From Blattamonas nauphoetae (taxonomy: Eukaryota; Preaxostyla; Oxymonadida), in the NCBI GenBank assembly GCA_033064195.1, contig JARBJD010000006.1, forward strand, positions 248,001-312,000: 64,000 nt of DNA, written 5' to 3'. The notes under the pieces are model-generated. The model was given only the letters and a program-made list of their open reading frames with translations, had not been told where the DNA came from and made no database searches. Made by a program: the position numbers and the translations under genes. Of this stretch, positions 39,976 to 51,003 are shown in pieces. The stretch's first letter is position 1, and each line of letters begins with the position of its first letter.

Positions 39976-42850
39976 GACCTTCGCTTCGATTCCACCCCCA
40001 AAGAAAGAAGGGGTCAGAGATCAGTGTCCCCGACAATTGTTCGTTTTTTTGTTCCCTCTCCTCATTCTCTTTCATCATTGCTTTCTCGTCCTTCATTTGC
40101 AGACACCCTCATTCGACCAATGTTCATTCAGTTTTGAGTCTCTCCGACGATTCCGTGCCGCGATCCGACTTGAAGGGGAGAGAAGTCGAAACTGACCATT
40201 TGAATGATTCTCGCATTCTGAACACTCGCTCGCAAAAGCGCACAGACGATCGCACAGCCAAGTTCATAGTCTTCCAAGAAGCGAGAGCGAGACACACTCT
40301 CCACAATAACATCTATCGCACTGTGAAGAACCAACCAAAGGCATGCTCTCGAGGAAGCAGCAACCGCTCGAGAGAGAGTCAGCAATGCGAGCGACACCTG
40401 AACAGGAGAGAGTGATCTGAAACATGATGAGAGTGATGAAAAACAAAAACAGCAAACAGGAGATTCCGCAGTGTGGGCTTCAAACGGGATGGTCTCAGCC
40501 AGTTCAAGACAAGTCGAGGCGCATAGTGGAGATGGAGTAAGGTTACGGGACTGTTGAGTTCTTTTGTGTTTGGTGATGGAGGTGTGTGTGAAATTGGATC
40601 AGGAATCACTGTCAGTATATCAAAGAACAAACGAACCTCTTTGCGAGAGACGTGAACGAGAGGATGGAGGGTTTGAACGAAAGCAAGAAGTGGGTTGTCG
40701 AAGTGGAGGGGGAGGGAGTGAGAAGAAACAATCGCGAACTGGTCCAACAGATCGAAGTGTGATTGACTTCCAGGCTGGCAGAGAATGGAGAAGATTGAGC
40801 GGAGTGCTGGGCATTCTCCAAACGGGGTGAATGAGGGGAATATGGTCACATTCAGATCGTCAACGAGAATATCATCACTCCATCGATTGGCAGTGAGGAT
40901 TCGCGCGCGGAGAGTGAGGAAATTCTCAATTGGGAACAGCTGTGACAGAAGTGATTGTTTTTGTGAGATTGCGAAGATCAAACAGAGTTCCTGGTCTGTT
41001 GCTTTCCATTCAGATGTCACATGTCCTTCCGGTGAGGAGGAAGGGAGAGGATGGAGAAGGATCTGGTGGAAGCCGCGAAGGAAGAATGGATGGAGTGTGG
41101 AGAAGAGATCGCGCAGTGGGTATGAACGTGACGCGACAAGGGTCGCCCACCAGCCAAGACCACGCAGAACATCAACAAACCGACATAACCGAATCATTCG
41201 CTCGATCATCAATTCGAAAGGGAATGTCTGAAAAAACAGAACCGGAGAGAAGTCTAGCAATCGGAGCTCAAAATTCGCAAAGTTTGGATGGAAGAGTAGT
41301 TCCACAACTTCTTCTGAAAGTGGCCAATTCTTGCCACGAGAAGTGGCGAAAGCACGATACACGAACAGACTGAGACAGACGTTACGGAGGGCACGATCAG
41401 ATGAGAGTAAACCACCATGTTCGTCCAAGACAAAAGAAGCCAAGTCAATCGAAGCATCAACAAACGCCCCAAAAGAGTCGACGATGGGAGGGGAGTGGGG
41501 TGCAAAAATGTGGCACTTCTCGGAGATGGAGAGAATGGTGAGAGCATCAACGAACGTAGAAGCTTCGACGAACTCAGTTCGGCAGATCTGGTGAATGAGA
41601 GTCTCTGAAAGGCAGTTCAGTGGCAATCCATCTCGAACCACATCTCCGAAGACCCGAAGGGTGAGAGTTCTCTCATCATGTGTGCCTTCGGAATACGATT
41701 TGGCGAGAGAATCGAGGTGAGACAGAAGAAATGGACGGAAGAGTGGTAACTTGCGTATCAGGACGAGACGAGCACAATTTGACAGAATCTTGTTGGTTGA
41801 TCCCAGACAGCTAACGAGGCCATCCACGAATGGCTGAGACAGCTCGAAACGGTCCGATGTCTGTTCCTGCAGAACGATTTCGGCGAGTTGTCCAAGACAG
41901 TTGGTCAGAGATGTGTCGTCGAGGTCAAAAATGGAAGAGGAGAAGAAGAGAGGTGAGTTGGAGAGTGTTTGTATGGGCGCCTTGGGTGACTGTCGAGAAG
42001 CGAGTGTGGAAGGAGTTCGATCAGAATCTTTCTGTCTGCTCAGAATGGTGTGGATCGTCTCCACAACGAAGAGTCGCTTTTTCGATGACAACTGTGTCAT
42101 GTTCGTCCATCGTGAAGTTCCAGTGCCTGTTGACTCAGAACGATTCGCTGTTTGAATCTCATTTCTATTTTCCGATCCAAAGAAAGAGATGGCTGAGTTT
42201 GGTGGCGATGGTGGTCGCTCGTTCACAGATGTGAAGAGTCGTTGGTCTGCGTCAAACGGAACAGACGAGCCTGAACGAGACAATGACGATGAGCGAGTCG
42301 AGCGATTTCGCGATCTGTCAGATTCAGAGTTTTGTGTGTTCATAGACTGGTTTTGAACTTCTTCCAGAATCTCTCGAAGAGGGGACACGAAGACGGGAGA
42401 TGAGAGAAACGCGAAATCAGAAGAATCTGTCTTCCGATTCCTCAAATGCTCTAACAACTGGAGAAACTCTCTCCATTCGATTGAACCAGTGGACGTCAAA
42501 AGGACCGCTCCAATCTCCAGAAAGCGAGGATAAACGAGCAGTAGTGCTTCGGTTGCAGAAGAGGCAGAGAGGAGAGTGAGATGATGCTCCTCGATGAACG
42601 GAAGCATGTGGTGTTGAAAAAAGAAGTCCAGAGGAATGTTTGGCATACATTCGGTATGTATGTCAAGATTCGGTATGTATGTCAAGCCCATCTGACGCAA
42701 CATCACTATCAGGTTTTGCAACAACTATATATGCAAAATGAAGAAAGGACATCAATACATACCATCACGGGGAGAAGAGTCGGTTGGAAATGTTCCTGGA
42801 AAGTTATCGATCACTCTTCAGTGATCTTCGATTTATGGCCTTGTCTCTCC

Positions 42851-42969
42851 GAGATGAAGAAATATTGAGTATTCGTCCAGTGAAATGTGTGTAAAATCAA
42901 GTAATAACTTTGATAGTCCTTTATAACTCGTCTCATTGAACCTGTTGTGATCCTTCCCTTTTGTTACTC
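42851..42969 (+). repeat. Left inverted terminal repeat of the DIRS-like element
   Basis: All 119 bases match the reverse complement of 47191-47309. It starts GAGATGAAGAAATATTGAG and ends CTTTTGTTACTC. Confidence 0.9.
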
Positions 42970-43002
42970 CTTTGATTGTGTGTATCAAGCAGATAGGGGA
43001 TC

Positions 43003-44148
43003 ATGCAGCCTGAAAGAAGCAGGAATGTACCAACTGTGAATGATATCCGACCACAACTAGAGGCCATATTCGACCTACGCCAGGAGTTTGCGACGGCTCT
43101 GGCGGCAATCAACTCCGGCGACACGACAGCGATCAGCCGGTATGGTGACTTCATAGTCCCCCCACGCGCACAATATGCCCTGGGACCCTTCTTCCACATC
43201 GCTCGCCTCATGGCCGTCCAGATTGATGCGATCGTTGGTGCGGACTCCTCCGAGTGGTTCAAACTCGCCCCGGAGGAGGGAACATGGAAGACAGCAAGCC
43301 AAACGCTCGCCGAGGCTGACTCACAGCAAATGTTTGTTCGATCAGTCTCACCACAGCCAGAATATGACGGTCGCGTAACTCCGGGACCATTCAGGAATTT
43401 ATCGCACCACACGAAAATTAAGTGGGCGGAACAATTGGAAATTCCAGAGAAAGCTTCGGCGGCGGAAGTGGAGGCAGAAGATGATGAAGATTATGATACT
43501 ATCACATCCAAGCTGGAGCAGATGATCGAGATCCTCCCGGCGTTCCAATGGGAGGAGGAGGACGAAGAAGAATTAAAGATGAGAATGGCAAACATTGGAG
43601 ACGCGGTGCAAATGTACCCGGATGCGATAGCGGACAAGATGAAATCGAAATACTCTCCGATCAACACAACTCTCAGGAAGATGGAGCAGGAGGCTTTCCA
43701 CCTGACTAAACTTGGAATTGGATCCGTAGTACAATGTAGGACAGCTTCAGAGCGACTCCGAGCTCTGGAACTCATGACTCTTAAATCAGGTGAACTGGTG
43801 AGGCGGGCAAACGATGCTCGCCTCTCGCACGTCCTAGGACTTCGTGTCGACCCCATCGAAGAAGCTGGACGTCAGGCGTCAATGGCGAGGCAGAGGTCGC
43901 GCATCGAGCAGTTGGAGGAGAAGACAAAGAAGGAAAGAGAAATGAAGCGAGGGGATTTCCGAGGAAGGTCGCAGTTTTTTCGCCAAGGCCCCACCTTGGG
44001 GCAGTTCTCAACAAATCGATCGTGGACAACACAGAGACAGAGTCCACAACAAACTTCAACTCCACAAACTCACAGGAAACGATCAGCACAATCACCCCCT
44101 TATTCGCAAAGGAATCAAGACCCCACGACGAAAAGAAGACGATATTAG
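43003..44148 (+). CDS. Gag-like ORF of the DIRS-like element
   Basis: A 381-codon frame starts 34 bp inside the left terminal repeat. The product is mostly helical and charged, with a basic Gln/Ser/Arg-rich C-terminus. Its position before the polymerase fits the ORF1/gag of DIRS elements; no specific domain is recognised. Confidence 0.65.
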   Translation: MQPERSRNVPTVNDIRPQLEAIFDLRQEFATALAAINSGDTTAISRYGDFIVPPRAQYALGPFFHIARLMAVQIDAIVGADSSEWFKLAPEEGTWKTASQTLAEADSQQMFVRSVSPQPEYDGRVTPGPFRNLSHHTKIKWAEQLEIPEKASAAEVEAEDDEDYDTITSKLEQMIEILPAFQWEEEDEEELKMRMANIGDAVQMYPDAIADKMKSKYSPINTTLRKMEQEAFHLTKLGIGSVVQCRTASERLRALELMTLKSGELVRRANDARLSHVLGLRVDPIEEAGRQASMARQRSRIEQLEEKTKKEREMKRGDFRGRSQFFRQGPTLGQFSTNRSWTTQRQSPQQTSTPQTHRKRSAQSPPYSQRNQDPTTKRRRY

Positions 44149-44259
44149 GTTCTCAAAGCACTCCAGCAACGGGTCAGGACACACGCTGCTCAGGAAGGAC
44201 GTTTGGAGGCATAGGGGGGGAAGCTAAGACATCATTGGAGGGAGTGGAACAAATATGGC

Positions 44260-45010
44260 TTGGGGGAGATGGTGCATCACGGCGTCGAGCTCGAATGGAT
44301 GGAGTCTGGACCGCCGACAAGCGCGGGTACTCCATTCGAGATAAAATTGGGGAAAGAGGAGACGGAAGGATTACGAGAGGTCCTGAAGGAGGAGCTACTG
44401 GAGGGAGTGATAAAGGAAGTGTCGCGAGAAAGTGTCCGGATGTGGAGTCCCACCTTCGTTCTCAAGAAGAAGGATGGGACATGGAGGCGAATTCTGGATT
44501 GTCGACAGCTGAACAACAGAATAGTTCACGAACATTTCAAAATGGAAGGAGTTTCGACGGCAGCCGCACTAATGATCGAGGGAGGTTGGTTGACCTCCGT
44601 CGACTTGACCCACGCGTACCTTCACGTCCCTCTCAACGAGGACCAAATTCCCTATTTCGGGTTCAGCGCAGAAGGCAAATACTATGCTCAGACAACCCTC
44701 TGTTTCGGCCTGACATCTGCTCCAAGAATCTTCACAAAGCTAATCAGACCAGTCATTGCCTCCTTTCGACCTCATTTCCGTCTAATGGCTTACTTGGACG
44801 ACTTTCTGGTTTCAGGATCAACACAGCAAGAGACAGAGGTCAACACACGAAAACTTATCACAGAACTCGAAAGACTGGGTTTTACCATCAACCGGAAGAA
44901 GTCAGTGGTGATCCCATCACACAGAATTCAATATCTGGGATTCATGTGGGACACAGAGAAGATGACTGTGGAAGTGGAGGAAAAGAAGAGAAGGAATCTG
45001 AGGGGACCAG
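44260..45010 (+). CDS. Reverse transcriptase part of the DIRS-like element
   Basis: Reverse transcriptase motifs are visible: VLKKKDGTWRRILDCRQLN, SVDLTHAYLHVPL, CFGLTSAPRIFTK and the catalytic YLDD at about 44791-44802. These are typical of the DIRS/Ngaro branch, which is kin to LTR retroelements. Confidence 0.9.
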
Positions 45011-45094
45011 ATCAGACACAGAATCAGGCGGCAGGAGGAAGGACGGTTATCAAGGGCAAGGTCCGTCGCATCACTCATCGGGAAAGTCCAAGCG

Positions 45095-46117
45095 ATGTCT
45101 TTTGCAAACACTCTCGCATTCTTCAACAGTCGACACCTTGTCGCATGGAAAGAGGAGATCGTCTGCCGCGAAGGGTTCGAAGGAATGTCACAGATGTCGG
45201 AAAGCGGGATGCAGGAGATGCGGTGGTGGTTGGACCGACTCAAGAGACCGATTCAACGGTCCATCAGGAGCTTCAGACCATCAGTGACGATGACAACCGA
45301 TGCCAGCGAATGGGGCATCGGTGTGGTCTGGAAGCGGGAGGGAGAAGAGGACTGGTGGCAGGAAAAACTGACCGACGGCGTAGCTCTCACAAGCAACCGT
45401 CGAGAAACACTGGCGGTTTTAAGGGGATTCTCAGAGGGAATGAGAAGAGGGATCATAAAAGCAGGGGAGGATATATTAGTTATGTCGGACAACACATCGG
45501 TTGTATCGAACATAAACAGGAAGAGTTCGTGCTTGACACTGCTGGATGTATTCAAGACTCTATTCAGGGAGGCAGAAGCTGCGGAATGTCGGCTCTGGGC
45601 CGAGCACATCGCCGGGGAGGCAAACTCGACGGCGGACAGATTGTCGCGGATGCGCGACGCATCAGACTACCGACTGGATCCACAAGTGCTTCTGTCTTTG
45701 ACAAGAGAATGGGGCGTCTCACCGTCAATCGACGCCTTCGCAACGGCTCACAACACACAAACACCCAGGTTTTGGAGCCTCATGAAGGAGACGGGCTCGG
45801 AGGGTACAAACGCCCTATTACAGGATTGGTCAAGGGAAGAATGCATCTATGCATTCCCACCAATCCCTCTAATTCCAAGAATGATCGACAAGATCAAGAT
45901 GGAACAACCGACGATCATTGCGATCGTTCCAGACTGGACAACGCTCCCCAACCTGAGCGATCTAATCTCAATGGCCACGAAGACACAATGGCTTGGCAGA
46001 ACAGCAGAGATAACAACAGAGGGTCCCGGACTGAGAGCATCGGCCAGCAGCAGACCGCCAGGATCCCTTCGCGCATTCTTCGTGGAGAAATCTGGGAAGG
46101 GCTGGCAGAGGAACTAA
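45095..46117 (+). CDS. RNase H part of the DIRS-like element
   Basis: This frame overlaps the neighbouring parts. It carries TTDASEWGIGVVW, the motif SNRRETLAV and AEHIAGEANSTADRLSR, as in DIRS-type RNase H domains downstream of the reverse transcriptase. Confidence 0.8.
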   Translation: MSFANTLAFFNSRHLVAWKEEIVCREGFEGMSQMSESGMQEMRWWLDRLKRPIQRSIRSFRPSVTMTTDASEWGIGVVWKREGEEDWWQEKLTDGVALTSNRRETLAVLRGFSEGMRRGIIKAGEDILVMSDNTSVVSNINRKSSCLTLLDVFKTLFREAEAAECRLWAEHIAGEANSTADRLSRMRDASDYRLDPQVLLSLTREWGVSPSIDAFATAHNTQTPRFWSLMKETGSEGTNALLQDWSREECIYAFPPIPLIPRMIDKIKMEQPTIIAIVPDWTTLPNLSDLISMATKTQWLGRTAEITTEGPGLRASASSRPPGSLRAFFVEKSGKGWQRN

Positions 46118-47196
46118 AACTGGACTCTCGAACAATGATCTGGATCCTTGTGGGAATGAGCGAGTCAACTCGCAGACAGTATGCAAAGTCGATCCGTCGA
46201 TGGATCGAGGAGGCGGATCACGATGGAAGAGATTGGAGGGATACTAATCCTTCCGAGGTAGCCAATTTCCTGTCGAGGACGATGCCGCCTGGCGGATTAA
46301 AGCGCCCCCCATTCTCTGAGCGGAGCGCCGTCTCATTTCTTTCCCAGCTCCTGGGACTTGGACAGGTAGGCGCATCAGCTCTGGTGAGCGCAACTATGAA
46401 GGGAATGAGAAAAGTTAATCCTCAAACGGCAAAATATGCGGAGACATGGGACGCGGACCTGATGGAAGCAGAGTTGAGGAAGATGTGGGAATGGAAACAG
46501 GAGTTGGATGAAGAGGAAATTAGATCTGCGATCGCGATAACTCTCACACTGAATCACTCTCTACGATTCACAGAGATAGCTCGAATTTGTCGTGAGTCTG
46601 TTTCCTTCCAAAATGGAACGACAGTACTAACCACAACTCTCAAATCAGGTGTCGAACCGGAAACCATCACACTCGATGAACGACACCTCCCACTAGAATT
46701 GAAAACGGAGAGTTGGATCAAGCAACTCGATTGTCTGAAGCAGGGACTTCAATGGACAGGGCAGCTGTTGGGATCAGAGACCAACCAGCGGAAGCCAGGA
46801 GATATTGCCAAGTTGGTCGGCAAAGTTATGCAGAGGGCCGGCGTGGATACGAACAAATTTAAACCGTATTCACTCAAACACTCAGGACTTTCGAAGAAAG
46901 TTGAACGTGGAGAGAAACTGAATGACATTGCTAGAGGTGCCAGGTTGAGCGTAAAGTCAGGAATTCTTGAGAAACACTACCTTAAGCCAAGGACGACTCC
47001 CAACGCACTCAATATTTCTTCATCTCGGAGAGACAAGGCCATAAATCGAAGATCACTGAAGAGTGATCACGATTATGGCTTGGAAAGAAGAGATGAAGAA
47101 ATATTAGACCCACCACCCACCTCTAGCGCAAGAAACAACAAAAAACGAAACAAGGGAAAACGGACTTCATCTCTTCTTTCCTCTCCCAACGAGTAA
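46090..47196 (+). CDS. Tyrosine recombinase part of the DIRS-like element
   Basis: The C-terminal third of the element codes for a phage-integrase-type recombinase: an N-terminal helical SAM-like region (STRRQYAKSIRRWIEEA), then LNHSLRFTEIARI, KPYSLKHSGLSKK and ILEKHYLK. Its last codons overlap the internal complementary region, as in DIRS-1. Confidence 0.85.
   Translation: MWEGLAEELKLDSRTMIWILVGMSESTRRQYAKSIRRWIEEADHDGRDWRDTNPSEVANFLSRTMPPGGLKRPPFSERSAVSFLSQLLGLGQVGASALVSATMKGMRKVNPQTAKYAETWDADLMEAELRKMWEWKQELDEEEIRSAIAITLTLNHSLRFTEIARICRESVSFQNGTTVLTTTLKSGVEPETITLDERHLPLELKTESWIKQLDCLKQGLQWTGQLLGSETNQRKPGDIAKLVGKVMQRAGVDTNKFKPYSLKHSGLSKKVERGEKLNDIARGARLSVKSGILEKHYLKPRTTPNALNISSSRRDKAINRRSLKSDHDYGLERRDEEILDPPPTSSARNNKKRNKGKRTSSLLSSPNE
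47011..47105. repeat. Internal complementary region of the DIRS-like element
   Basis: The first part is the complement of the left terminus (42809-42868) and the second part the complement of the right terminus (about 47295-47334), so it bridges the two ends as the template for circle formation in DIRS-1 models. Confidence 0.88.
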
Positions 47197-47309
47197 CAAA
47201 AGGGAAGGATCACAACAGGTTCAATGAGACGAGTTATAAAGGACTATCAAAGTTATTACTTGATTTTACACACATTTCACTGGACGAATACTCAATATTT
47301 CTTCATCTC
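47191..47309 (+). repeat. Right inverted terminal repeat of the DIRS-like element
   Basis: Perfect reverse complement of 42851-42969. Confidence 0.9.
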
Positions 47310-47334
47310 TTCTTTCCAAGCCATAATCGTGATC

Positions 47335-47769
47335 ATTTGTATTCCGTTTTGTGTCAATCAATTTCATGTGCTCAATCTGCTTTTTCTGAGGATATTTTGT
47401 TATTGATCATGTTCAGAGGTGCTATAATGAGATTATTTTGAGAAACCGAAACGAAGTTGCTGAGAATAGGAGAAAAAAGGGACGATCTGTGACTTTGGTG
47501 GATCGGGGTGCTGATGCTCTATTTCGAGTTGAGACCACTTCTAATGGTGATAAGAGATTCAGATAGTTGGAATATATTGGAATATTGATTATAAATCGAA
47601 TGTGAGTGATACACCAGATTTCAAGAAGATCTCATCTCATTTTTCTCACTTCATTGGTATTCATCTGCTTTCTATCACCTCCCCACAAAATAATGCATTG
47701 TGAAACGATGAATAAGTATGAAATTTGATCGGATTTTCACCTATATAGGGACAGAAACTCATTTTTGTT
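47335..47769. other. Interior of the foldback-like element
   Basis: 435 bp of AT-rich sequence between the DIRS-like element and the right tandem repeats. No gene or RNA recognised. It is probably the original interior of the foldback element. Confidence 0.5.
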
Positions 47770-47833
47770 TTGACATATATACCGAAGATCTTTGACATAC
47801 ATACCGAATTGACATACATACCGAAGCTTGACA
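47770..47833. repeat. Tandem 17-bp repeats at the right end of the foldback element
   Basis: Three complete units of TTGACATACATACCGAA (the first with one change) and the start of a fourth unit, which is broken by the 2,266-bp insertion and resumes at 50102-50118. Confidence 0.85.
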
Positions 47834-50099
47834 TTGGTCTGTTAAGCTGTGTCCAACTCATGTGGCATTGTCCAGTCCAGTGTCCAGTCTCCTATTTGGG
47901 AGTTGAGACTGTCGGAAAACGGGGCGATGGGGAGATCTAAGTCGAACGTCAATATTGATTAAAGGAACGATAATTGAAGGCATTATACAGGTATATGAGA
48001 GTTATTTTGGTGGATTGAGATCAATTAGCGTCGGTGAAGCTGATTTGAATTGATTACATGGGCTGATCAGGAACAAGTCATTTATTTCTCATTGAATTCT
48101 CAACTCCACGAACAGATTCTCACAACAATGACATCGAACAAGTACAAATCGAAATGGTGAGGGTGGATGTCATGACCTGGCTGGATTGATTCGAGACACA
48201 CCCTCCAAATCCAAAGCAATCTGCTCCTCCCCGCTGGTGACAGGCTCGGCTTGGGCAGAGGAAGCGTCTCGCTCACCACTTTTTCGTCGCTCCCAAAATC
48301 AACCATATTCTCCGCGTTCCTCCGGTTCTCCTCGCCTGTCTCACCTTGCGCATCGCTTGCGGCCGCTCCATCTACTGCTCCTTCCGTTCCGCCTTCTCCT
48401 TCACGAGGAGCGCACAGTCTTTGGTTTTTTTGTGTACCACTGGCTGTCACACGAGTCGGTAAAAAGTTCGTTGATCCCGCGAACGCCTCTCGACTGTTAC
48501 TACCATCCTGCCGTCACCACACTTAGAACCGCCTCCCGCCGCTTCTGTTGTCGTCCTGCAGTGCGTGCCGTGCCTGCAAGGTGGGCGATGTTTGTTGATG
48601 AGGAGACTGGGTCTTGTTCCGTTGCTGTGCTCTCCCTTCAAATATGTTGAATGAAAGTGCCTCGATCATCGAAAAAACATCCTGCAGTGCATATTTCACT
48701 TGCTGGCCAGCTTCTCAGCAATCATATTCGGCTTCTGGCACTTCAAAAGCGACTCGAATCTCATTGACGCCTGACTCTGCATCATCGCCCGACCATCTTC
48801 GGAGAGTGAGTCAATGTCAGGAAATGAGAGTGTATTCGCTGTTTTGGTGTCGATCCCGCGAGGAGGTGGGGAATTCAGATGATCGCAACGTTCGGTGGGA
48901 GAATGCCCTTATTCACCAGATACCCAATGAATCCCACGTGTCCTCAAACTGTATCTAATCACTTCATCATACAATTGTTGAGTAGTGAAAATGTTGAACT
49001 CTGGAGGCAAATGAGGAAAAGAGGAGATGGAATAAACGAAGAAAAAGCAAGTAGAGTGGAAGGGTGGAGAAATACCTTGAAAGGAGAATGAAGATGAAAT
49101 GAATTTTCAGGAAAACAATTCCGACAAACCTTGGATCAATGACAAATCCTCTTTCTAACACTTCTGAGAGGATCAGTTCTGTGAATTTCATCTCGTTTCC
49201 CTCGGCCAGAAGAGGACGTTCTGTCTTCGAATTGGATTTTCTTGAGATTTTGTTCATGGAAATGGAGTGTTTCGGACTCTAACAAGACAGGAAGAACTAG
49301 GATGATTGTTGATTCGAAGATCGTCTTTAATTTCAAGTTTAGTCACATGGACTGTCAGAGAAGAGCACTGGATCAGCAATACAGAGGAAATTTGAGTAAA
49401 TTAACTTCGAGATATTCTTGGTCTTCATGGATGGCCATCCCTTCAGCAACTGTTTGGTCGGCTCGAATGGCGGAGGAATACGTGTTCTGTTCTGATGAGA
49501 GAAGTTGAGAAATTGAGATGAAAGTTGAAATAATGTGAGAAAAAATGAGAGAACACTCTGTGAATGCTGACCAAACCCTTGCGAGAGAGGAGACCTCCAC
49601 GACAGGCAGGATGCCGAGTTGAAGACGTTATTGTATTTCGAATCAGAGAAGAGACATCCTACACGTCGAATATATGAAAAAAAGAAGGTAAAATCAAAAC
49701 GCAATTGAAATTGAGATGGAACTGTGTCCCTTAATAGGTGTCGATTGGACAGTCCAGGACTGGACAGTCCAATGGACAGTCCAATTTGGCCGACTCGTCA
49801 AAACCTGTAGAAACGGGATGCACTAATTGAGGAGACCCCAGAAAATACCTGCCATCGAATTGTCCAACTGTGTCCAATGGTGTCCAATCATGGGTGGATC
49901 AAGCCGATCTTCGCCGTTCGCAGAATGTTCTCCAATTCTCGCCATTTCGCCGATTTTCGACATATTATTGTCAATTCTTGGTGAAAACAATGAAACAAGT
50001 GAGTTGAGGGTGAAATGAACAAGATGAAAAATGAGTGTCCAATCGAGGTCAAGTGTCCAGTCCAACACTGGACAGTGTCCAATCCACTTAACAGACCAA
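47834..50099. mobile_element. 2,266-bp TIR element with 8-bp target duplication (hAT-like by TSD)
   Basis: The ends are 13-bp perfect inverted repeats, TTGGTCTGTTAAG at 47834-47846 and its complement at 50087-50099. They are flanked by the direct repeat GCTTGACA at 47826-47833 and 50100-50107. Both subterminal zones are full of TGTCCA/TGGACA words, like transposase-binding repeats of hAT elements. The interior shows only eroded coding traces on the minus strand (FNIFTTQQLYDEVIRYSLRT, EAGQQVKYALQDVFSMIEAL, SSAIRADQTVAEGMAIHEDQ) with frame changes and stops. I recognise no catalytic domain, so it is non-autonomous or decayed. It inserted into a repeat unit of the foldback element, so it is younger than that element. 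Confidence 0.8.
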
Positions 50100-51003
50100 G
50101 CTTGACATACATACCGAATCCATGCCGAATGTTTGCTTGGGGAATATAGGATCGATCTACGGGCGTCCAACTTTGGGCGAAGAAGGAATAATCGTTGATG
50201 GGGAGACTTTCAAGATTGGAGATGAGTTGGAGATGGAGCTGTTGCAGCAAATCTTGTTGGGTCGATCTCTCGGAGCTCAGGAATCCACACTGAACGAGAT
50301 GGCGTACACATGTCAAGTTGATTATGGGCAGGATGTGCATATAGTCGATGTCTGGAGGAGGGAAGATTCGATTGAACCATTGGAGAGACGGCAGGAAATC
50401 GCAATATCTTCCATCTTGAATGCTTCTCCACGCAACGTGTTGTAATGTCCAGTCGCCAGTAACAACACAATTTCCACAAACCATTTCACAATCAGCTGAG
50501 AAAACTCTCAGAAAAGCAGAAATGCACACCGAGCATGGAATTCGGAATGGCGACAAAGCCAAATATGATGCGAAGTCAGTCAGGTTCATGTGAGAATCAA
50601 AACGCGGGTGAAGAGAAGAAAGAGATGAAGTGGTATGGTTGGATGGGTCAGACGAGCTAAAGGAGAGAATCGAGTTGACAATCACGTCCAACACCCCATC
50701 GTTGTCAGGATGTCCAGGCGAGACGAATCTGAGTGTAAATCGGCGAGCATCGGATGAATCATCGAGCAATCCATGTAAATCGGTGGTGTTTGAGAATATT
50801 TCTATTTCCAGATTCCGGAATCCACAAATGAAGAGTGGATGAAAGAGAATCTTCAAACTCGATGGACAATGTTCTGAAAACTCTTCCATCGCAAGAATGA
50901 AATGGTATAGATGCTGTGGCATGGTCAGCCATGTCGGATCAACAGTTGATTCTGCCGAGATCACTGTTTGAACAATCGAGATCATTTCATGTGATAATTC
51001 CTA

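Larger units (their letters stand above)
42809..47334 (+). mobile_element. DIRS-1-like tyrosine-recombinase retroelement
   Basis: The element has identical 119-bp inverted terminal repeats (42851-42969 and 47191-47309) with short end extensions. An internal complementary region at 47011-47105 matches both extreme ends, the hallmark of DIRS-1 type elements that replicate through a circle. Parts in order: a gag-like ORF, reverse transcriptase, RNase H and a C-terminal tyrosine recombinase. The parts sit in overlapping reading frames, an arrangement DIRS-1 itself uses. Identical terminal repeats indicate a recent insertion. It looks whole or nearly so; I would put breaks at none to two. It lies inside the foldback-like element. 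Confidence 0.9.
42649..50119. mobile_element. Foldback-like element with tandem-repeat termini, carrying two nested insertions
   Basis: The left end has two copies of TTCGGTATGTATGTCAA (42650-42666, 42669-42685). The right end has the inverted form TTGACATACATACCGAA at 47770-47786 (one mismatch), 47792-47808 and 47809-47825. A fourth copy is cut by an insertion and completed at 50102-50118. Inverted termini built from short direct repeats are typical of foldback-type elements. Removing the two nested elements leaves only about 0.67 kb with no coding capacity. It interrupts a host exon. Confidence 0.7.

Noticed and set aside
38863-40096. Atg13 (autophagy HORMA adaptor) assignment
   Set aside because: Only the Ser/Pro-rich layout and one weak charged segment agree; no HORMA motif could be aligned by eye.
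42640-42724. The first 30 codons of the long frame ending at 40379 as a real protein start
   Set aside because: They are translated from the foldback terminal repeats, and the initiator is not ATG.
47770-47833. CRISPR-like array
   Set aside because: The repeats are head-to-tail with spacers of 0-5 bp, in a eukaryotic transposon terminus.
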